From an uncultured Rhodopila sp. (lineage in GTDB: Bacteria > Pseudomonadota > Alphaproteobacteria > Acetobacterales > Acetobacteraceae): DNA of 64,000 nucleotides. The notes below the pieces were generated by a model that was given only the letters and a program-made list of their open reading frames with translations, did not search any database and was not told the DNA's origin. Both the position numbers and the translations under genes were made by a program. Positions within the stretch are counted from its first letter, which is position 1; every line of letters begins with the position of its first letter. The stretch spans positions 36,381 through 100,380 of the forward strand of contig NZ_CAJATU010000101.1 of NCBI RefSeq assembly GCF_903944925.1, given 5' to 3'. This document shows positions 28,077-37,431 of this stretch, in pieces.

Positions 28077-29339
28077 TCAGCCAAATCGCAGACGGACTGA
28101 GAGGTTGTGTTTCAGAAAGGCGAGCAGCGGCAGGGCCGGGTCATCTGCCGCCTCATGTCGCCAAGCGCCTTTCCCGTGCGCTTGCAATGCGCTCTCGATT
28201 CGTTCCAGACAGCGGGTGAAGGACAGATCACTTAGCACCAAACGCTGCCCGGCGCGGCCGATCCTGGCCAGGTCCAGGGTGTTGGTGGCGACGCGGCCCA
28301 TGGCGTCCGCCAGTGCACTGGCGGAGCGCTCGATTTTGATGCAATGGACGTCGTCCACCAGGCGCTCGGATGCGCCACAATTGCGGGTCATGATTGGAGG
28401 CGTTCCACACCCTGCCGCCTCCACGGGTGCAAATCCGAAAGGCTCACGCTCCCAGGTTGGAAACAGGAAGGCATCATATGCCGCGTACAGCCGCAGCAAG
28501 TCAGCCTGCGGGCGGGGGCCGAGGAAATGCAGCCGGTCGTCCACCTGTAACGTTCTGGCCATATCGATGTAACGGGGCAACTCGCCGTCCCCGAATATGT
28601 CAACCGAGAAACGCAACCCCTGCGCCTTCAGCCGGACGCTGGCCTGCAGAATCAGATCTATGCCTTTGTGCGATGAAACGGCGCCCGCTGTAACAAAGCG
28701 CGCAATACCGTCCCGCAGATAGGGTTCGTGCGGCAAAGCCTCGGAGACGTCGGCCGAACCCGGCACGATATCAGCGCCCTGCGGGAAGGTGATGCCGGAC
28801 ACCATTTCGATCTCATCCAAGAGGTGCTGGCTCATGGAGATGATGCGCGCCCGAGCATAGAGCGCCGACCCTTGCGCGTTAAACAGCCCCAGCACGGCGG
28901 CCGGCGTGTTTGTGGCGATATCCAATGGGACCCGATCCATCAGATGCAGCACCCAGGGCACCTCGACGTAGTTGAGGAGGTCCAGCATGGCTGCCCCGCC
29001 GATGCCCAACAGGTTCCAGACGTAGACGACGTCCGGCCGAAAGGCCCGCAGGCTGTCCAAAAGATGAAGCGTGTTCGCGTAAGACGAGCAGACGGCGCTA
29101 TGCAGGTCCCGCTGGTCCACGGTTGGGTTGTGGCTCTTGAGCGGGATATGCCAGTGCAGATCGAGGTCGCGATGGACCCACGCCGGTTCGTCGGCCAATC
29201 TTGGGAGGTGGCACCATGTGGTGAGCACCTGCACTGTGTGGCCGCGCCCGGCCAAGCCTCGCGCGACATTGGCACACGCGAGCTCGTAGCCGCCCAGAAC
29301 CACAGGCGGGTAGAGGTTGGTGACAAACATGATACGCAT
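28077..29339 (-). CDS. Glycosyltransferase family 4
   Basis: 420 residues: N-terminal FVTNLYPPVVLGGYELACAN with the GT4 Gly-Gly loop, C-terminal donor site with FPTWEREPFGFAPVEAAGCGTPPI (EX7E). The start ATG overlaps the stop of the preceding glycosyltransferase by one base (TGATG), so the two are translationally coupled. Acts on the cytoplasmic face; sugar unknown. Confidence 0.88.
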   Translation of the reverse strand: MRIMFVTNLYPPVVLGGYELACANVARGLAGRGHTVQVLTTWCHLPRLADEPAWVHRDLDLHWHIPLKSHNPTVDQRDLHSAVCSSYANTLHLLDSLRAFRPDVVYVWNLLGIGGAAMLDLLNYVEVPWVLHLMDRVPLDIATNTPAAVLGLFNAQGSALYARARIISMSQHLLDEIEMVSGITFPQGADIVPGSADVSEALPHEPYLRDGIARFVTAGAVSSHKGIDLILQASVRLKAQGLRFSVDIFGDGELPRYIDMARTLQVDDRLHFLGPRPQADLLRLYAAYDAFLFPTWEREPFGFAPVEAAGCGTPPIMTRNCGASERLVDDVHCIKIERSASALADAMGRVATNTLDLARIGRAGQRLVLSDLSFTRCLERIESALQAHGKGAWRHEAADDPALPLLAFLKHNLSVRLRFG

Positions 29340-30448
29340 CAGCGTAGCCGCCGCGGGTGGGCCAAAACAGCTCTGTAGAACGCGGCCAGGCGCCGCCCGA
29401 TGGTTTCCATGCCGTGCACCGCCACCACGTGCGCGCGCGCCAGCGTCCCCGCCTCCGGGGCAGGCCAGACACCGGCCGCGACATCCCGCAGGATGGCCGA
29501 TAGGTCGTCATGGTTTGCGAAGACGCGTCCGAACCGCGAATCTGGCACCAGTTCAGGCAGCGAGCCGGTGTCTGCCACCGCGGTGGGCAGGCCGCAGGCC
29601 ATCGCTTCCAACGTGGTCAACCCCATCAGCTCCGGCTTGGCCACGGTGGTGCCATAGATGTCTCGGGCCGTGGAAGCCTGCACGAACAGCCTGGCGGACC
29701 GGTATAGCTCGAGCAGGACGGTATCGTCGGCATCGTGGACAAACCTTACGTCTTTGCCCTTCGCCATCTCGCGCAGCAGATTGTAGTAAGGCTCGTGATA
29801 AACTCGTCCGGCGACGATGAGGCGTTGTTCAGGCGGCAAAGCGGCGACGACCCGGTCGATGCCCTTGTGTGGCATGATTCGGCCGACACACAGGACCATA
29901 TTGGGATCGTACGCCGCGTTGGCCGCGGGGCAAAAGTGATCTGTGTCGACCGGGCCGATCAGCACCTCGTGCAGGCCGCTGAAGTATCTGATGATCAGAC
30001 TTTGAGCGTAGAGCGAAATCGAGATGATACCGTCCAGCAGTTCGATCCCCCGCGCGCTCAACATCAGCGTGTCCTCACCTGCGCCGAGGTCCGTGCCGAC
30101 GGCAGGGATCGAAAGGGAGCGGACGATGGCGAGGCTGTAGGCGCCGAATAACGTCAGGGGCTGATGCAAGTGCACCAGGTCGAAGCCGGGCAATTCCCGC
30201 CACAACGCTGCGGAGAAAGCATCCATTCCGCTTGCCAACGGGGATTCGTTGCGCAACACTCGCACAGGAATTCCGTCATGCTCGAACAGCTTATTCTCCG
30301 CCCCAACGGTGAATACGCACTGCTCGAAGTTCCCTGCGGTGCGCAATGCCTGCGCGAGGTAATAAACGTAACGCTCTCCACCCCCAACGACCGAATCCGG
30401 GGAGAAGTAAGCCGGCGTCAGGTGGGCGACGCGCAACGCCTTACGCAC
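29339..30448 (-). CDS. Glycosyltransferase family 4
   Basis: 369 residues from GTG 30448, with GGAGG nine bases upstream. It has HLTPAYFSPDSVVGGGERYV (acceptor loop), LCVGRIMPHKGIDRVVAAL (phosphate loop) and PELMGLTTLEAMACGLPTAV, where the first Glu of EX7E is Glu in KPELMGLTTLE. It is the first gene of the leftward glycan operon (this gene, GT4, FkbM, GT4-like). Donor and acceptor unknown. Confidence 0.87.
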   Translation of the reverse strand: MRKALRVAHLTPAYFSPDSVVGGGERYVYYLAQALRTAGNFEQCVFTVGAENKLFEHDGIPVRVLRNESPLASGMDAFSAALWRELPGFDLVHLHQPLTLFGAYSLAIVRSLSIPAVGTDLGAGEDTLMLSARGIELLDGIISISLYAQSLIIRYFSGLHEVLIGPVDTDHFCPAANAAYDPNMVLCVGRIMPHKGIDRVVAALPPEQRLIVAGRVYHEPYYNLLREMAKGKDVRFVHDADDTVLLELYRSARLFVQASTARDIYGTTVAKPELMGLTTLEAMACGLPTAVADTGSLPELVPDSRFGRVFANHDDLSAILRDVAAGVWPAPEAGTLARAHVVAVHGMETIGRRLAAFYRAVLAHPRRLR

Positions 30449-31338
30449 TTATCGCCGCCTCCTCGATCACCCGTAGCGCGGACCAAATTGAATCGATTCA
30501 AACACCTTGTGCATGATTGTCATTAGCCTTGCCTCAACTGCAAAAAAAGTCATATTCGTCCCGATTTGCGATGAGATTGGCAGCTCTCACCCAGGGAAAT
30601 GAGATACCGCCGATCCATCGTAGAGGGATATTAGTTCACTGCCCGAGAAACACAATGGCCTGATGTTACCTGACAATCGGCACGCGTGTCGCCGCGCCTG
30701 GCTCTCGATAGCAAAGGAAGCTAGCGGCACGGACGTTGACGGGGTCGTTGGTGCGCTTCCAAATCTGAAGGTTGGCATGTGTCCTTACCTCTCCGGGTCG
30801 AGACGCTCGATCCGGACGATTAACAACGCCTTTGATCCCGAAGATGACGTTCAGGGGGTTGCCAGGGCGTGGTAGCCGATTTGGCAGACCACTGGAGAGC
30901 CGGCCGGCCATGCTCGCCACGCAGCGGCGGCCTCCAGGCCCGGCTGATGTTACGCGCTGAATTCAAAATGCCGTTGCGGCAGAGCGCTGATAGGACCCTG
31001 TCTGCCTCCCGCAGTTAGCAGCCGGCAAACCGCGGCTACCTTCGGCGTTGCGGTTCCGAACTGGATGCCCGCGGCCAGACGCTCTAAATCTGACCGCGGC
31101 CAGCGAAACCTGGCATAATTGATCGAGATCGAGGGTCATCTCGCCTCTTCCGGCCAAGTCCGCCAGACCGTGAGCCATAGGGCTTTACCAACACCTGCCT
31201 GGCGCGGTAGAGCACACCTTACTGACGAGGGTTATGCGGACAGTTTATGACAGATGCCACCATCCCATTCCCGATGACACCGGTTGACGCGCCGGCTTAT
31301 CTTTCACGTAATGACGCTCTCGCTCAACGACGCAATTC
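30449..31338. other. Long intergenic region, no gene recognised
   Basis: 890 bases between divergent glycan genes. It should hold the promoter of the leftward glycosyltransferase operon (AT-richer stretch 30460-30620) and of the methyltransferase at 31339. Short open frames here have poor codon bias and no recognisable domain. A tRNA-like string near 31200-31260 does not fold into a full tRNA. Probably decayed sequence at the island boundary. Confidence 0.4.
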
Positions 31339-32109
31339 ATGAGCGAGCAAACTGACCATCGCACCACGATTCGGCAGATTGCCCATCACGCGACACTCGC
31401 GCGGCGGCAGGATTTGCTGGCTTTTTGGGTTCAGCAACATGGCTGGGTGGTGCAGTCCGGCCCGTTCTCGGGAATGAGGTTATCCGACCGCACGTCCTGG
31501 AGCGATGGCGACCTTCTTCCGAAGCTGATTGGTTGCTATGAAGCTGAGCTTCACGTAATCCTGGCCGACATTGCCGCGACACCGCCCGATCTCGTTGTAA
31601 ATGTCGGGGCGGCGGAAGGCTATTATGCCATTGGCCTAGCGAGACTGTTCCCGGATTGTTGCGTGCACGCCTTCGATACGTCCCTGGCTTCACAGGACGT
31701 CTGTCGACTGGCCGCCGGACTGAACGAGGTGGGTAGGCGGGTCTTTGTCGGCGGACGGTGCACTCCGGACCTTTTGGAGACTATCCTTCCGCACGGCAGG
31801 GCGCCGTTTCTGGTTTGCGACTGTGAGGGCTACGAGCGACAGTTGATCGACCCGCAGCGTGTCCCGGCCCTGCGTTCAACAACGATCGTGGTGGAATGTC
31901 ATGACTTCATTGATCCCAACATCACACGGACGCTGGTGGATCGGCTCGCTGCCACGCATACGCTCAGCACGATTCAAGAGAGCGCGCGAGATCCCAATAC
32001 AGCTCCGTTTCTTAGAGGATTCGGCAGTCTGGATCGCTGGTTGGCGGTATGTGAGTACCGTCCGGCCATGATGAATTGGCTCGTTGCGCGGCCCAACCTG
32101 GCAACATAA
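31339..32109 (+). CDS. FkbM-like SAM methyltransferase
   Basis: 256 residues. A SAM-binding motif PDLVVNVGAAEGYYAIGLARL is followed by CVHAFDTS, then FLVCDCEGYERQLIDP, equivalent to the DVEGxE motif, and TIVVECHDF, where the acidic strand ends. The fold is FkbM-type without extra domains. It stands alone at the right edge of the glycan island, divergent from the glycosyltransferase operon; likely a glycan methyltransferase. A spacer of 170 bases follows before the Mo-cofactor gene. Confidence 0.75.
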   Translation: MSEQTDHRTTIRQIAHHATLARRQDLLAFWVQQHGWVVQSGPFSGMRLSDRTSWSDGDLLPKLIGCYEAELHVILADIAATPPDLVVNVGAAEGYYAIGLARLFPDCCVHAFDTSLASQDVCRLAAGLNEVGRRVFVGGRCTPDLLETILPHGRAPFLVCDCEGYERQLIDPQRVPALRSTTIVVECHDFIDPNITRTLVDRLAATHTLSTIQESARDPNTAPFLRGFGSLDRWLAVCEYRPAMMNWLVARPNLAT

Positions 32110-32279
32110 AGCCAATCGGTGATGGAAGGCCCGGCGTCATGTAGCGCTCGCACGGTTCTTGAGCGTGCGCTCGCATAGGCCATGTCCGGCTTATCCGACC
32201 GAGGCGCCGAGATTTTGTCGCCGAGAGATCGGCCCCAAACCTACGTGTTGCCCACAGCTTTCCCAACGGCCGCGACTCC

Positions 32280-33938
32280 CTACCCAACCCCCTCCGGCCG
32301 CATCCCCCGAGGCAGCGTCGCCAGCGACTCCGCCGTATCGAAATCCCGCAAGACAGCGTCATCCGCCATCTCCACCTCAGCCACGCTCTCCATATGCTTG
32401 CCCACCAGGGACCGTGCCCCCGAATCCCCCGCAATCCCCAGAATCTCCGGGAAGAACCGACGATCCCACAGCATCGGATTACCCTGCTTGCCCCGAAACG
32501 TCGGCAACACGATCAACCGCCCCTCCTGCGGATCGTACACCGACAGCAGCCGATCCATCATCCGCCCTGTAACCAGCGGCATGTCGCCCAAACACACCAG
32601 CGCCGCGGCGCACTCCGGGGGCACCGCCGCGATCCCGGCCTTCAGGCTTGCCGCCAGCCCGTCCCCGTAATCCGGCGCATGGACCAACCGCACCGGCCGC
32701 CCGCCCAGCGCCCGCTCGACCTCCTCCGCCTGATGCCCGGTCACCACCAGCACCGGCCGCGCGCCGGAGGACAGCACGTTATCCACCACCCGGGCGATCA
32801 TCGGCCGCCCGGACTTATCCGCCAGCAGCAGCTTGTTGTGCGGCGCCATTCGCCGCGACCGCCCGGCCCCGAGCACCACCGCCGCGATCACCGGCGCACT
32901 GCGCGGCGCCATGCCCGATCGCACCGTCGCAGGCGCCTTTTCCCGCGGCATCGGCCGGGTCTCCATCTCCTTCAGCAGCCCGCCGACACCCATCCGCATC
33001 ATGTCGCGCGGTGTCACCTCGATCCCGGCGAACAGCCGCGACAGCACGAAGTCGATGCCGTTCAGGCTCGGGCTGCGGGCGCAGCCGGGCAGCACCAAGG
33101 CGGGCCGCCCGCCGATACGCCCGAGGCAGATCAGGTTGCCCGGATCGACCGGCATGCCGAAATGCAGGATCTCGCCGCCCGCGCGGACGATCCCCGCCGG
33201 CCCGACATCCCGCCGATCGACCACCGCCGAGGCGCCGATGACCAGCAGCAAATCGGCGCCGTCGCGAATCAGGCCCTCCAGTGCCCGCCCGATAGCGTCC
33301 TCCGCATGTGCGCAATGCACCGGCGGCAGCAACGCGCCGGTCAGCGCGGTGATCCGAGCCTCCGTGATCGCAATCGTCTTGTCGGTGACGCTGTCCTTCA
33401 ATCCCGGCAACGATGTGATCACCAGCCCGACTTTCAGCGCCCGGAACGGGTGCAGGGTCAGTACCCCGGGCGCCTGCCGCACCAGCGCCTCGGCCACCGC
33501 CAGCACGGTGCCGGGCACGGAGAACGGAATGATCTTGATCGTCGCGATCAGGTCCTTCGGCGCCACCACGGCGTAATCCGGCAAGGTGCCGATGGTCATC
33601 GCCTCATCGATGGTGTTCAGGCGATCGATCCGGGCGGCATCGACACGCAGCAGCCCCGGCGCCTCGGCCGACAAATTCACCCGTCCCGTCGCCGCCCGCG
33701 ACCGCCCGATCAGTGGCGCAACCAACGGTTCGGCCAGCCGATGCGCGGCGATGTCCTCGGGCACGTCGCCGGGTTCGAGGCGGGCGCAGATCACCTCGGT
33801 CCGCCCGGCCTCACGCAGCGCCTCGATCGCCGCGTCGTCGAGCAGGGCGCCCTTGCGGATCATCCGCTCGCCGACTTTCTGGCTGTGCGCCATGATGGCG
33901 CCGCGCGCGTCGGCCAGCGCAGCCGAACCGAAGATCAT
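32280..33938 (-). CDS. Molybdenum-cofactor cytidylyltransferase fused to a MoeA/MogA-like domain
   Basis: 552 residues. The first ~350 contain a molybdopterin-binding (MoCF) fold, with DLLLVIGASAVVDRRDVGPA and a downstream GMPVDPGNLICLGRIGG. From ~365 a MobA-like nucleotidyltransferase begins with AAVVLGAGRSRRM, and VCLGDMPLVTG carries the metal-binding Asp. Such fusions attach CMP to molybdopterin for xanthine-dehydrogenase-family enzymes. It overlaps XdhC by ATGA, and XdhC supplies sulfurated cofactor to the same enzymes. The hydroxylase itself is not in the window. Confidence 0.85.
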   Translation of the reverse strand: MIFGSAALADARGAIMAHSQKVGERMIRKGALLDDAAIEALREAGRTEVICARLEPGDVPEDIAAHRLAEPLVAPLIGRSRAATGRVNLSAEAPGLLRVDAARIDRLNTIDEAMTIGTLPDYAVVAPKDLIATIKIIPFSVPGTVLAVAEALVRQAPGVLTLHPFRALKVGLVITSLPGLKDSVTDKTIAITEARITALTGALLPPVHCAHAEDAIGRALEGLIRDGADLLLVIGASAVVDRRDVGPAGIVRAGGEILHFGMPVDPGNLICLGRIGGRPALVLPGCARSPSLNGIDFVLSRLFAGIEVTPRDMMRMGVGGLLKEMETRPMPREKAPATVRSGMAPRSAPVIAAVVLGAGRSRRMAPHNKLLLADKSGRPMIARVVDNVLSSGARPVLVVTGHQAEEVERALGGRPVRLVHAPDYGDGLAASLKAGIAAVPPECAAALVCLGDMPLVTGRMMDRLLSVYDPQEGRLIVLPTFRGKQGNPMLWDRRFFPEILGIAGDSGARSLVGKHMESVAEVEMADDAVLRDFDTAESLATLPRGMRPEGVG

Positions 33939-34633
33939 GCGGCGGGCTTGGCCGGGACGGGAGCGTTGCGCCGCACGGCGACGATCTCGGCGATGATCGA
34001 CAGCGCGATTTCCGGCGCGGTGACCGCCTCGATGTTCAGCCCCACCGGCCCGCGGATGCGCGACAGCGCGTTGTCCTGGTGGCCGAGTTCGCGCAGCCGC
34101 TTCAGCCGCGCGGCATGGGTGCGGCGGGAGCCGAGGGCGCCGATATAGAACGCCGGCGACTTCAGCGCGTGGTCCAACGCCGGGTCGTCCAGCTTCGGGT
34201 CATGCGTCAGCGTCACCACGGCGGTGCGGCTGTCAGGGGCGAATTTCTCCAGCGCCTCGTCCGGCCAGTCGGTGGAAATCTCCACCCCGGGGAACCGCTC
34301 GTCCGAGGCGAACGACCGCCGCGGGTCAACGACAGTGACGGAGAAGCCGCACGGCACGGCGAACGGCACCAGTGCCTGGGCGATATGCACCGCGCCGACG
34401 ACGATGAGCCGCAGCGGCGGGTTGTAGGCATGCAGGAAGTAGTCGGTCTCGCCGATGCGCACGGTCCCGCTCTCGTCCCGCTCCAGCGCGCGCGCCGCGG
34501 CTTCGGCAAGCTCCGCGGGCGCCGCCGGGTCGGGCAGCAGGCGCTGCTCGCCCCCGGGAAGCCGGGTCGCCAGCACGACTGGCTGCTTGTCGCGTTTCGC
34601 CTGTTCCAGTGCGGCGAGGATTTCCGGGGTCAT
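33935..34633 (-). CDS. xdhC: XdhC family molybdenum-cofactor chaperone
   Basis: 232 residues: an N-terminal XdhC/CoxI-like segment (VVLATRLPGGEQRLLPDP) and a Rossmann-like C-terminal domain with LIVVGAVHIAQALVPFA, TVVDPRRSFASDERFPGVE and AFYIGALGSRRTHAARLKRL, all classical in XdhC. It binds Mo-cofactor and hands it to xanthine-oxidase family enzymes. First gene of a two-gene operon with the cytidylyltransferase fusion (4-base overlap). Confidence 0.9.
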   Translation of the reverse strand: MTPEILAALEQAKRDKQPVVLATRLPGGEQRLLPDPAAPAELAEAAARALERDESGTVRIGETDYFLHAYNPPLRLIVVGAVHIAQALVPFAVPCGFSVTVVDPRRSFASDERFPGVEISTDWPDEALEKFAPDSRTAVVTLTHDPKLDDPALDHALKSPAFYIGALGSRRTHAARLKRLRELGHQDNALSRIRGPVGLNIEAVTAPEIALSIIAEIVAVRRNAPVPAKPAA

Positions 34634-34940
34634 GGACGTTCATCCTGTGACGAAGACTGGCATGATAACCCTCACCGCCGATGTGCGGGAGAGTCGCGAT
34701 CGGCGGTAACGCGATTGCATCAACCAGCGTTGTCCGATCCGGGCTGGCATGCAAGCCGGTGTGGCTCCCGCCAACCCTGCCCCGCCCCCGACCCGTGGAA
34801 AGGGCAGTTCGCTTGGCCCGCGAGTACGCCAGGACTGGCCGCTGCGGTGATCTCCGAAGCCGGGAGAATACCCGTAGAATCGCGTAATCGCTCCAATTGG
34901 ATACCGGTTGCCACCCATGACCAGTTAGATCAGGTGACCA
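34634..34940. other. Spacer between xdhC and the broken toxin-antitoxin pair
   Basis: 307 bases that should hold the xdhC promoter. No gene is recognised; short frames on both strands have no coding character. Confidence 0.35.
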
Positions 34941-35417
34941 GTGGCCACAACCGAAACGATCACCGCGACGGAGTTCAAGGCCAAATGCCTGAACATACTC
35001 GACCGCCTCGCCAGCCATGAACTCTCTTGCACTGGCAAACGACGATTCGTTGCCGCCCGCGATAGTCTCCATCATCGTCGACGCCGGCCTCGCCGATGGC
35101 ATGTTCGTCTCAACCGCCTCGGCCCGGGAGATCGGCGTGTTGGCGCGCCCGAGGCCCGGCCGCCCGCCGGCGTTGCAATGCGGGCCTGACCCGAAGACAT
35201 GGTTCGCGCAGTTCCTGTCCGGTCCGGGAATCAAGGAGGCGCCCATAACCCCGGCTATTGCGATCGATTCCTCCCACTTTCCGGCGATCTTCACCCGGAC
35301 CCAGCCGATCGGCTGATCATCGCGACGGCCCGGCATCTCGGGATGCTAATCGTGACCAGCGACCGGAAAATCATTGCCTACGCGGCAGCCGGCCACGTCA
35401 GCGTCATTGCCTGCTGA
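34941..35417 (+). pseudogene. Degraded Phd-type antitoxin / PIN (VapC-like) toxin pair
   Basis: From GTG 34941 the frame encodes TITATEFKAKCLNILDRLASHE, the start of a Phd/YefM antitoxin, then loses sense after ~27 codons. In another frame (from about 35017) comes a PIN-toxin middle: GMFVSTASAREIGVLARPR and PGIKEAPITPAIAIDSSHFP. At about 35290 this frame hits TGA, but dropping to the third frame restores DPADRLIIATARHLGMLIVT, SDRKIIAYAAAGHV, the conserved acidic C-terminus of PIN toxins. So one deletion has fused antitoxin head to toxin and a single lost base breaks the toxin. It cannot make either protein intact. Confidence 0.72.
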
Positions 35418-35506
35418 TCGTCCGTCCCGGCCCGCCAACCTTGCTCCCGCCCCATCCACGGTCTAGAAGCCCGCACCTCTCCTATTTCCTTGAACGGACT
35501 GTATCC

Positions 35507-36073
35507 ATGAAGCAGCAGGCGAATCTGATCCGCGCCGGCCAGGTGATCGAGCATGAAGGCGCCCGCTGGACGGTGCTGAAGCAGCAGATCATCACCCCCG
35601 GCAAAGGCGGCGCCTTCATCCAGGTCGAGATGCGCAATCTCAAATCCGGCAACAAGACCAACGAGCGCTGGCGCACCGCCGATACCGTCGAGCGGCTGAC
35701 CACCGAGGAAAAAGAATACAAATACTCCTACAAGGACGGCATCAACCTGGTGCTGATGGACCCTGAGACTTACGAGGAAGCCCATATCCCGGCAGACCTG
35801 CTGGGCGATGCCGCGCCGTTCCTGCAGGACGAGATGACCCTGGTGGTCGATCTCGTCGAAGGCGACCCCGTGGCGATCCACCTGCCCGGCACGGTCATCC
35901 TGGAAATCGCCGAGGCAGATCCGGTGGTGAAGGGGCAGACGGCATCGTCGTCGTACAAGCCGGCGCTGCTGTCGAACGGCGTGAAAACGCTGGTGCCGCC
36001 GTTCATCGAGGCGGGCGAAAAGATCGTGGTGCGGACCGAGGACGGCAGCTACGTGGAGCGGGCGAAAGGCTGA
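35507..36073 (+). CDS. efp: Translation elongation factor P
   Basis: 188 residues from ATG 35507 (MKQQANLIRAGQVIEHEG), the usual EF-P length. It has the KOW-like N-domain with the tip loop TPGKGGAFIQVEMRNL, where Lys of PGKGG is the residue modified in EF-P, and two OB domains ending TASSSYKPALLSNG and PPFIEAGEKIVVRTEDGSYVERAKG. It relieves ribosome stalling at polyproline. Stop TGA and the next gene's ATG overlap (TGATG), coupling it to the phosphatase. Confidence 0.96.
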   Translation: MKQQANLIRAGQVIEHEGARWTVLKQQIITPGKGGAFIQVEMRNLKSGNKTNERWRTADTVERLTTEEKEYKYSYKDGINLVLMDPETYEEAHIPADLLGDAAPFLQDEMTLVVDLVEGDPVAIHLPGTVILEIAEADPVVKGQTASSSYKPALLSNGVKTLVPPFIEAGEKIVVRTEDGSYVERAKG

Positions 36074-36900
36074 TGGCCTTTCGCCTCTCCCCCCACCTCA
36101 CGGTCATGGCCAACGCGGCGCAGAAGGCATCCAAGCGCCTGCTGCGCGACTTCGCCGAGGTCGAGCAGTTGCAGGTCAGCGTCAAGGGCCCGTCCGACTT
36201 CGTCACCCAGGCCGACTTGCGCGCCGAACAGACGCTGAAAGAAGAACTCAACAAGGCGCGTCCGGGCTATGCCTTCCTGATGGAGGAATCCGGCGCCTCC
36301 GGTTCCGACAACTGGTCCTGGCGCTGGGTCGTCGATCCGCTGGACGGCACGACCAACTTCCTGCACGGCATGCCGCACTGGGCGATCAGCATCGGGCTGG
36401 AAAAGCGCCTGCCGGACGGCACGACGGAGGTGCACGCCGGTCTGGTCTACGCACCGGCGGTGGACGAGATGTTCTGGGCCGAAAAAGGCACCGGCGCGTT
36501 CGTGAACGAGCGCCGGCTGCGGGTGTCTGCCCGGCGCGAGATGTCAGAAGCCATCTTCGCCACCGGCATTCCGTTCGGCGCCGTCTCCGCGTCGCGGCGG
36601 CAATCGTTCAGCCGTACCTTGGCCACACTGATGCCGCAGGTCGCCGGCATCCGCCGCTTCGGTTCGGCGGCGCTGGATATGGCCTGGGTGGCGCATGGCC
36701 GGTTCGACGGCTACTGGGAGCTGGGTATCCATCCCTGGGACATCTGCGCCGGCGTCATCCTGGTCAAGGAAGCCGGCGGCTACGTCACCGATGTGCAGGA
36801 GGGCGATCCCCTGGCCACCAACAACATTGTCGCCGGCAACCCGCATCTGCATGCGAAGTTACGGGAAGCAGTGGCCGAGGGCATGGTGCGTCTGGCCTGA
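36073..36900 (+). CDS. suhB: Inositol monophosphatase family protein (SuhB-like)
   Basis: 275 residues with the full family signature: FLMEESGASGSDNWSWR then WVVDPLDGTTNFLHGMPHW (metal-binding DPLDGT) and WELGIHPWDICAGVILVKEA (WDxxAG). A Mg-dependent phosphatase for inositol or related sugar phosphates; E. coli SuhB also acts in rRNA antitermination. Start is coupled to efp by a one-base overlap. A stretch of Arg/Lys near the start is normal for the family. Confidence 0.92.
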   Translation: MAFRLSPHLTVMANAAQKASKRLLRDFAEVEQLQVSVKGPSDFVTQADLRAEQTLKEELNKARPGYAFLMEESGASGSDNWSWRWVVDPLDGTTNFLHGMPHWAISIGLEKRLPDGTTEVHAGLVYAPAVDEMFWAEKGTGAFVNERRLRVSARREMSEAIFATGIPFGAVSASRRQSFSRTLATLMPQVAGIRRFGSAALDMAWVAHGRFDGYWELGIHPWDICAGVILVKEAGGYVTDVQEGDPLATNNIVAGNPHLHAKLREAVAEGMVRLA

Positions 36901-36913
36901 AAGCGGGGTGCCG

Positions 36914-37417
36914 ATGCGGCGGATCATCGTTCAACAGGCCGATATCACCACCCTGGACGTCGATGCGATCGTCAACGCCGCGAACCAGTCCCTGCTGGGC
37001 GGCGGTGGGGTGGACGGCGCGATCCACCGCGCCGCCGGACCGCAACTGCTGGAGGAATGCCGGGCGCTGGGCGGCTGCCCGACCGGAGAGGCCCGGATCA
37101 CCAAAGGCTACCGCCTGCCCGCCCGATATGTCATCCACGCCGTCGGTCCGCGCTACCGCGACGGCCAGCATGGCGAAGCTGACCTGCTGGCGGCGTGCTA
37201 CCGCAACAGCCTGCGCCTCGTGGCGGAGCACGGCGTCAGGACGATCGCGTTCCCGGCGATCAGTTGCGGCATCTACGGCTACCCTATCGCGGATGCGGCC
37301 CGGATCGCGGTCGCCACCGTGTCCGCGTTCCTGGACGAGGACGCACGCGTAAAGCGGGTTATCTTTGCCTGTTTTGGCGACGATGTGCTCGCAGCGTTCC
37401 AGGCCGCGCTCGGCTGA
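36914..37417 (+). CDS. Macro-domain O-acetyl-ADP-ribose deacetylase (YmdB-like)
   Basis: 167 residues from ATG 36914. MacroD/YmdB motifs are all visible: DVDAIVNAANQSLLGGGGVD then GAIHRAAGPQL, RYVIHAVGPRYRDG and IAFPAISCGIYGYPIADAA. Removes ADP-ribose or O-acetyl groups from ADP-ribosylated targets. It lies 13 bases after the phosphatase, so it probably shares the efp transcript. Confidence 0.94.
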   Translation: MRRIIVQQADITTLDVDAIVNAANQSLLGGGGVDGAIHRAAGPQLLEECRALGGCPTGEARITKGYRLPARYVIHAVGPRYRDGQHGEADLLAACYRNSLRLVAEHGVRTIAFPAISCGIYGYPIADAARIAVATVSAFLDEDARVKRVIFACFGDDVLAAFQAALG

Positions 37418-37431
37418 ACAGCCGGCCGCTA

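Noticed and set aside
31198..31258. A tRNA-like string with GGTAGAGC and a possible anticodon arm
   Set aside because: A 5-bp stem with a 7-base loop can be drawn, but there is no acceptor stem and no GTTCRA T-arm. At most a decayed tRNA fragment.
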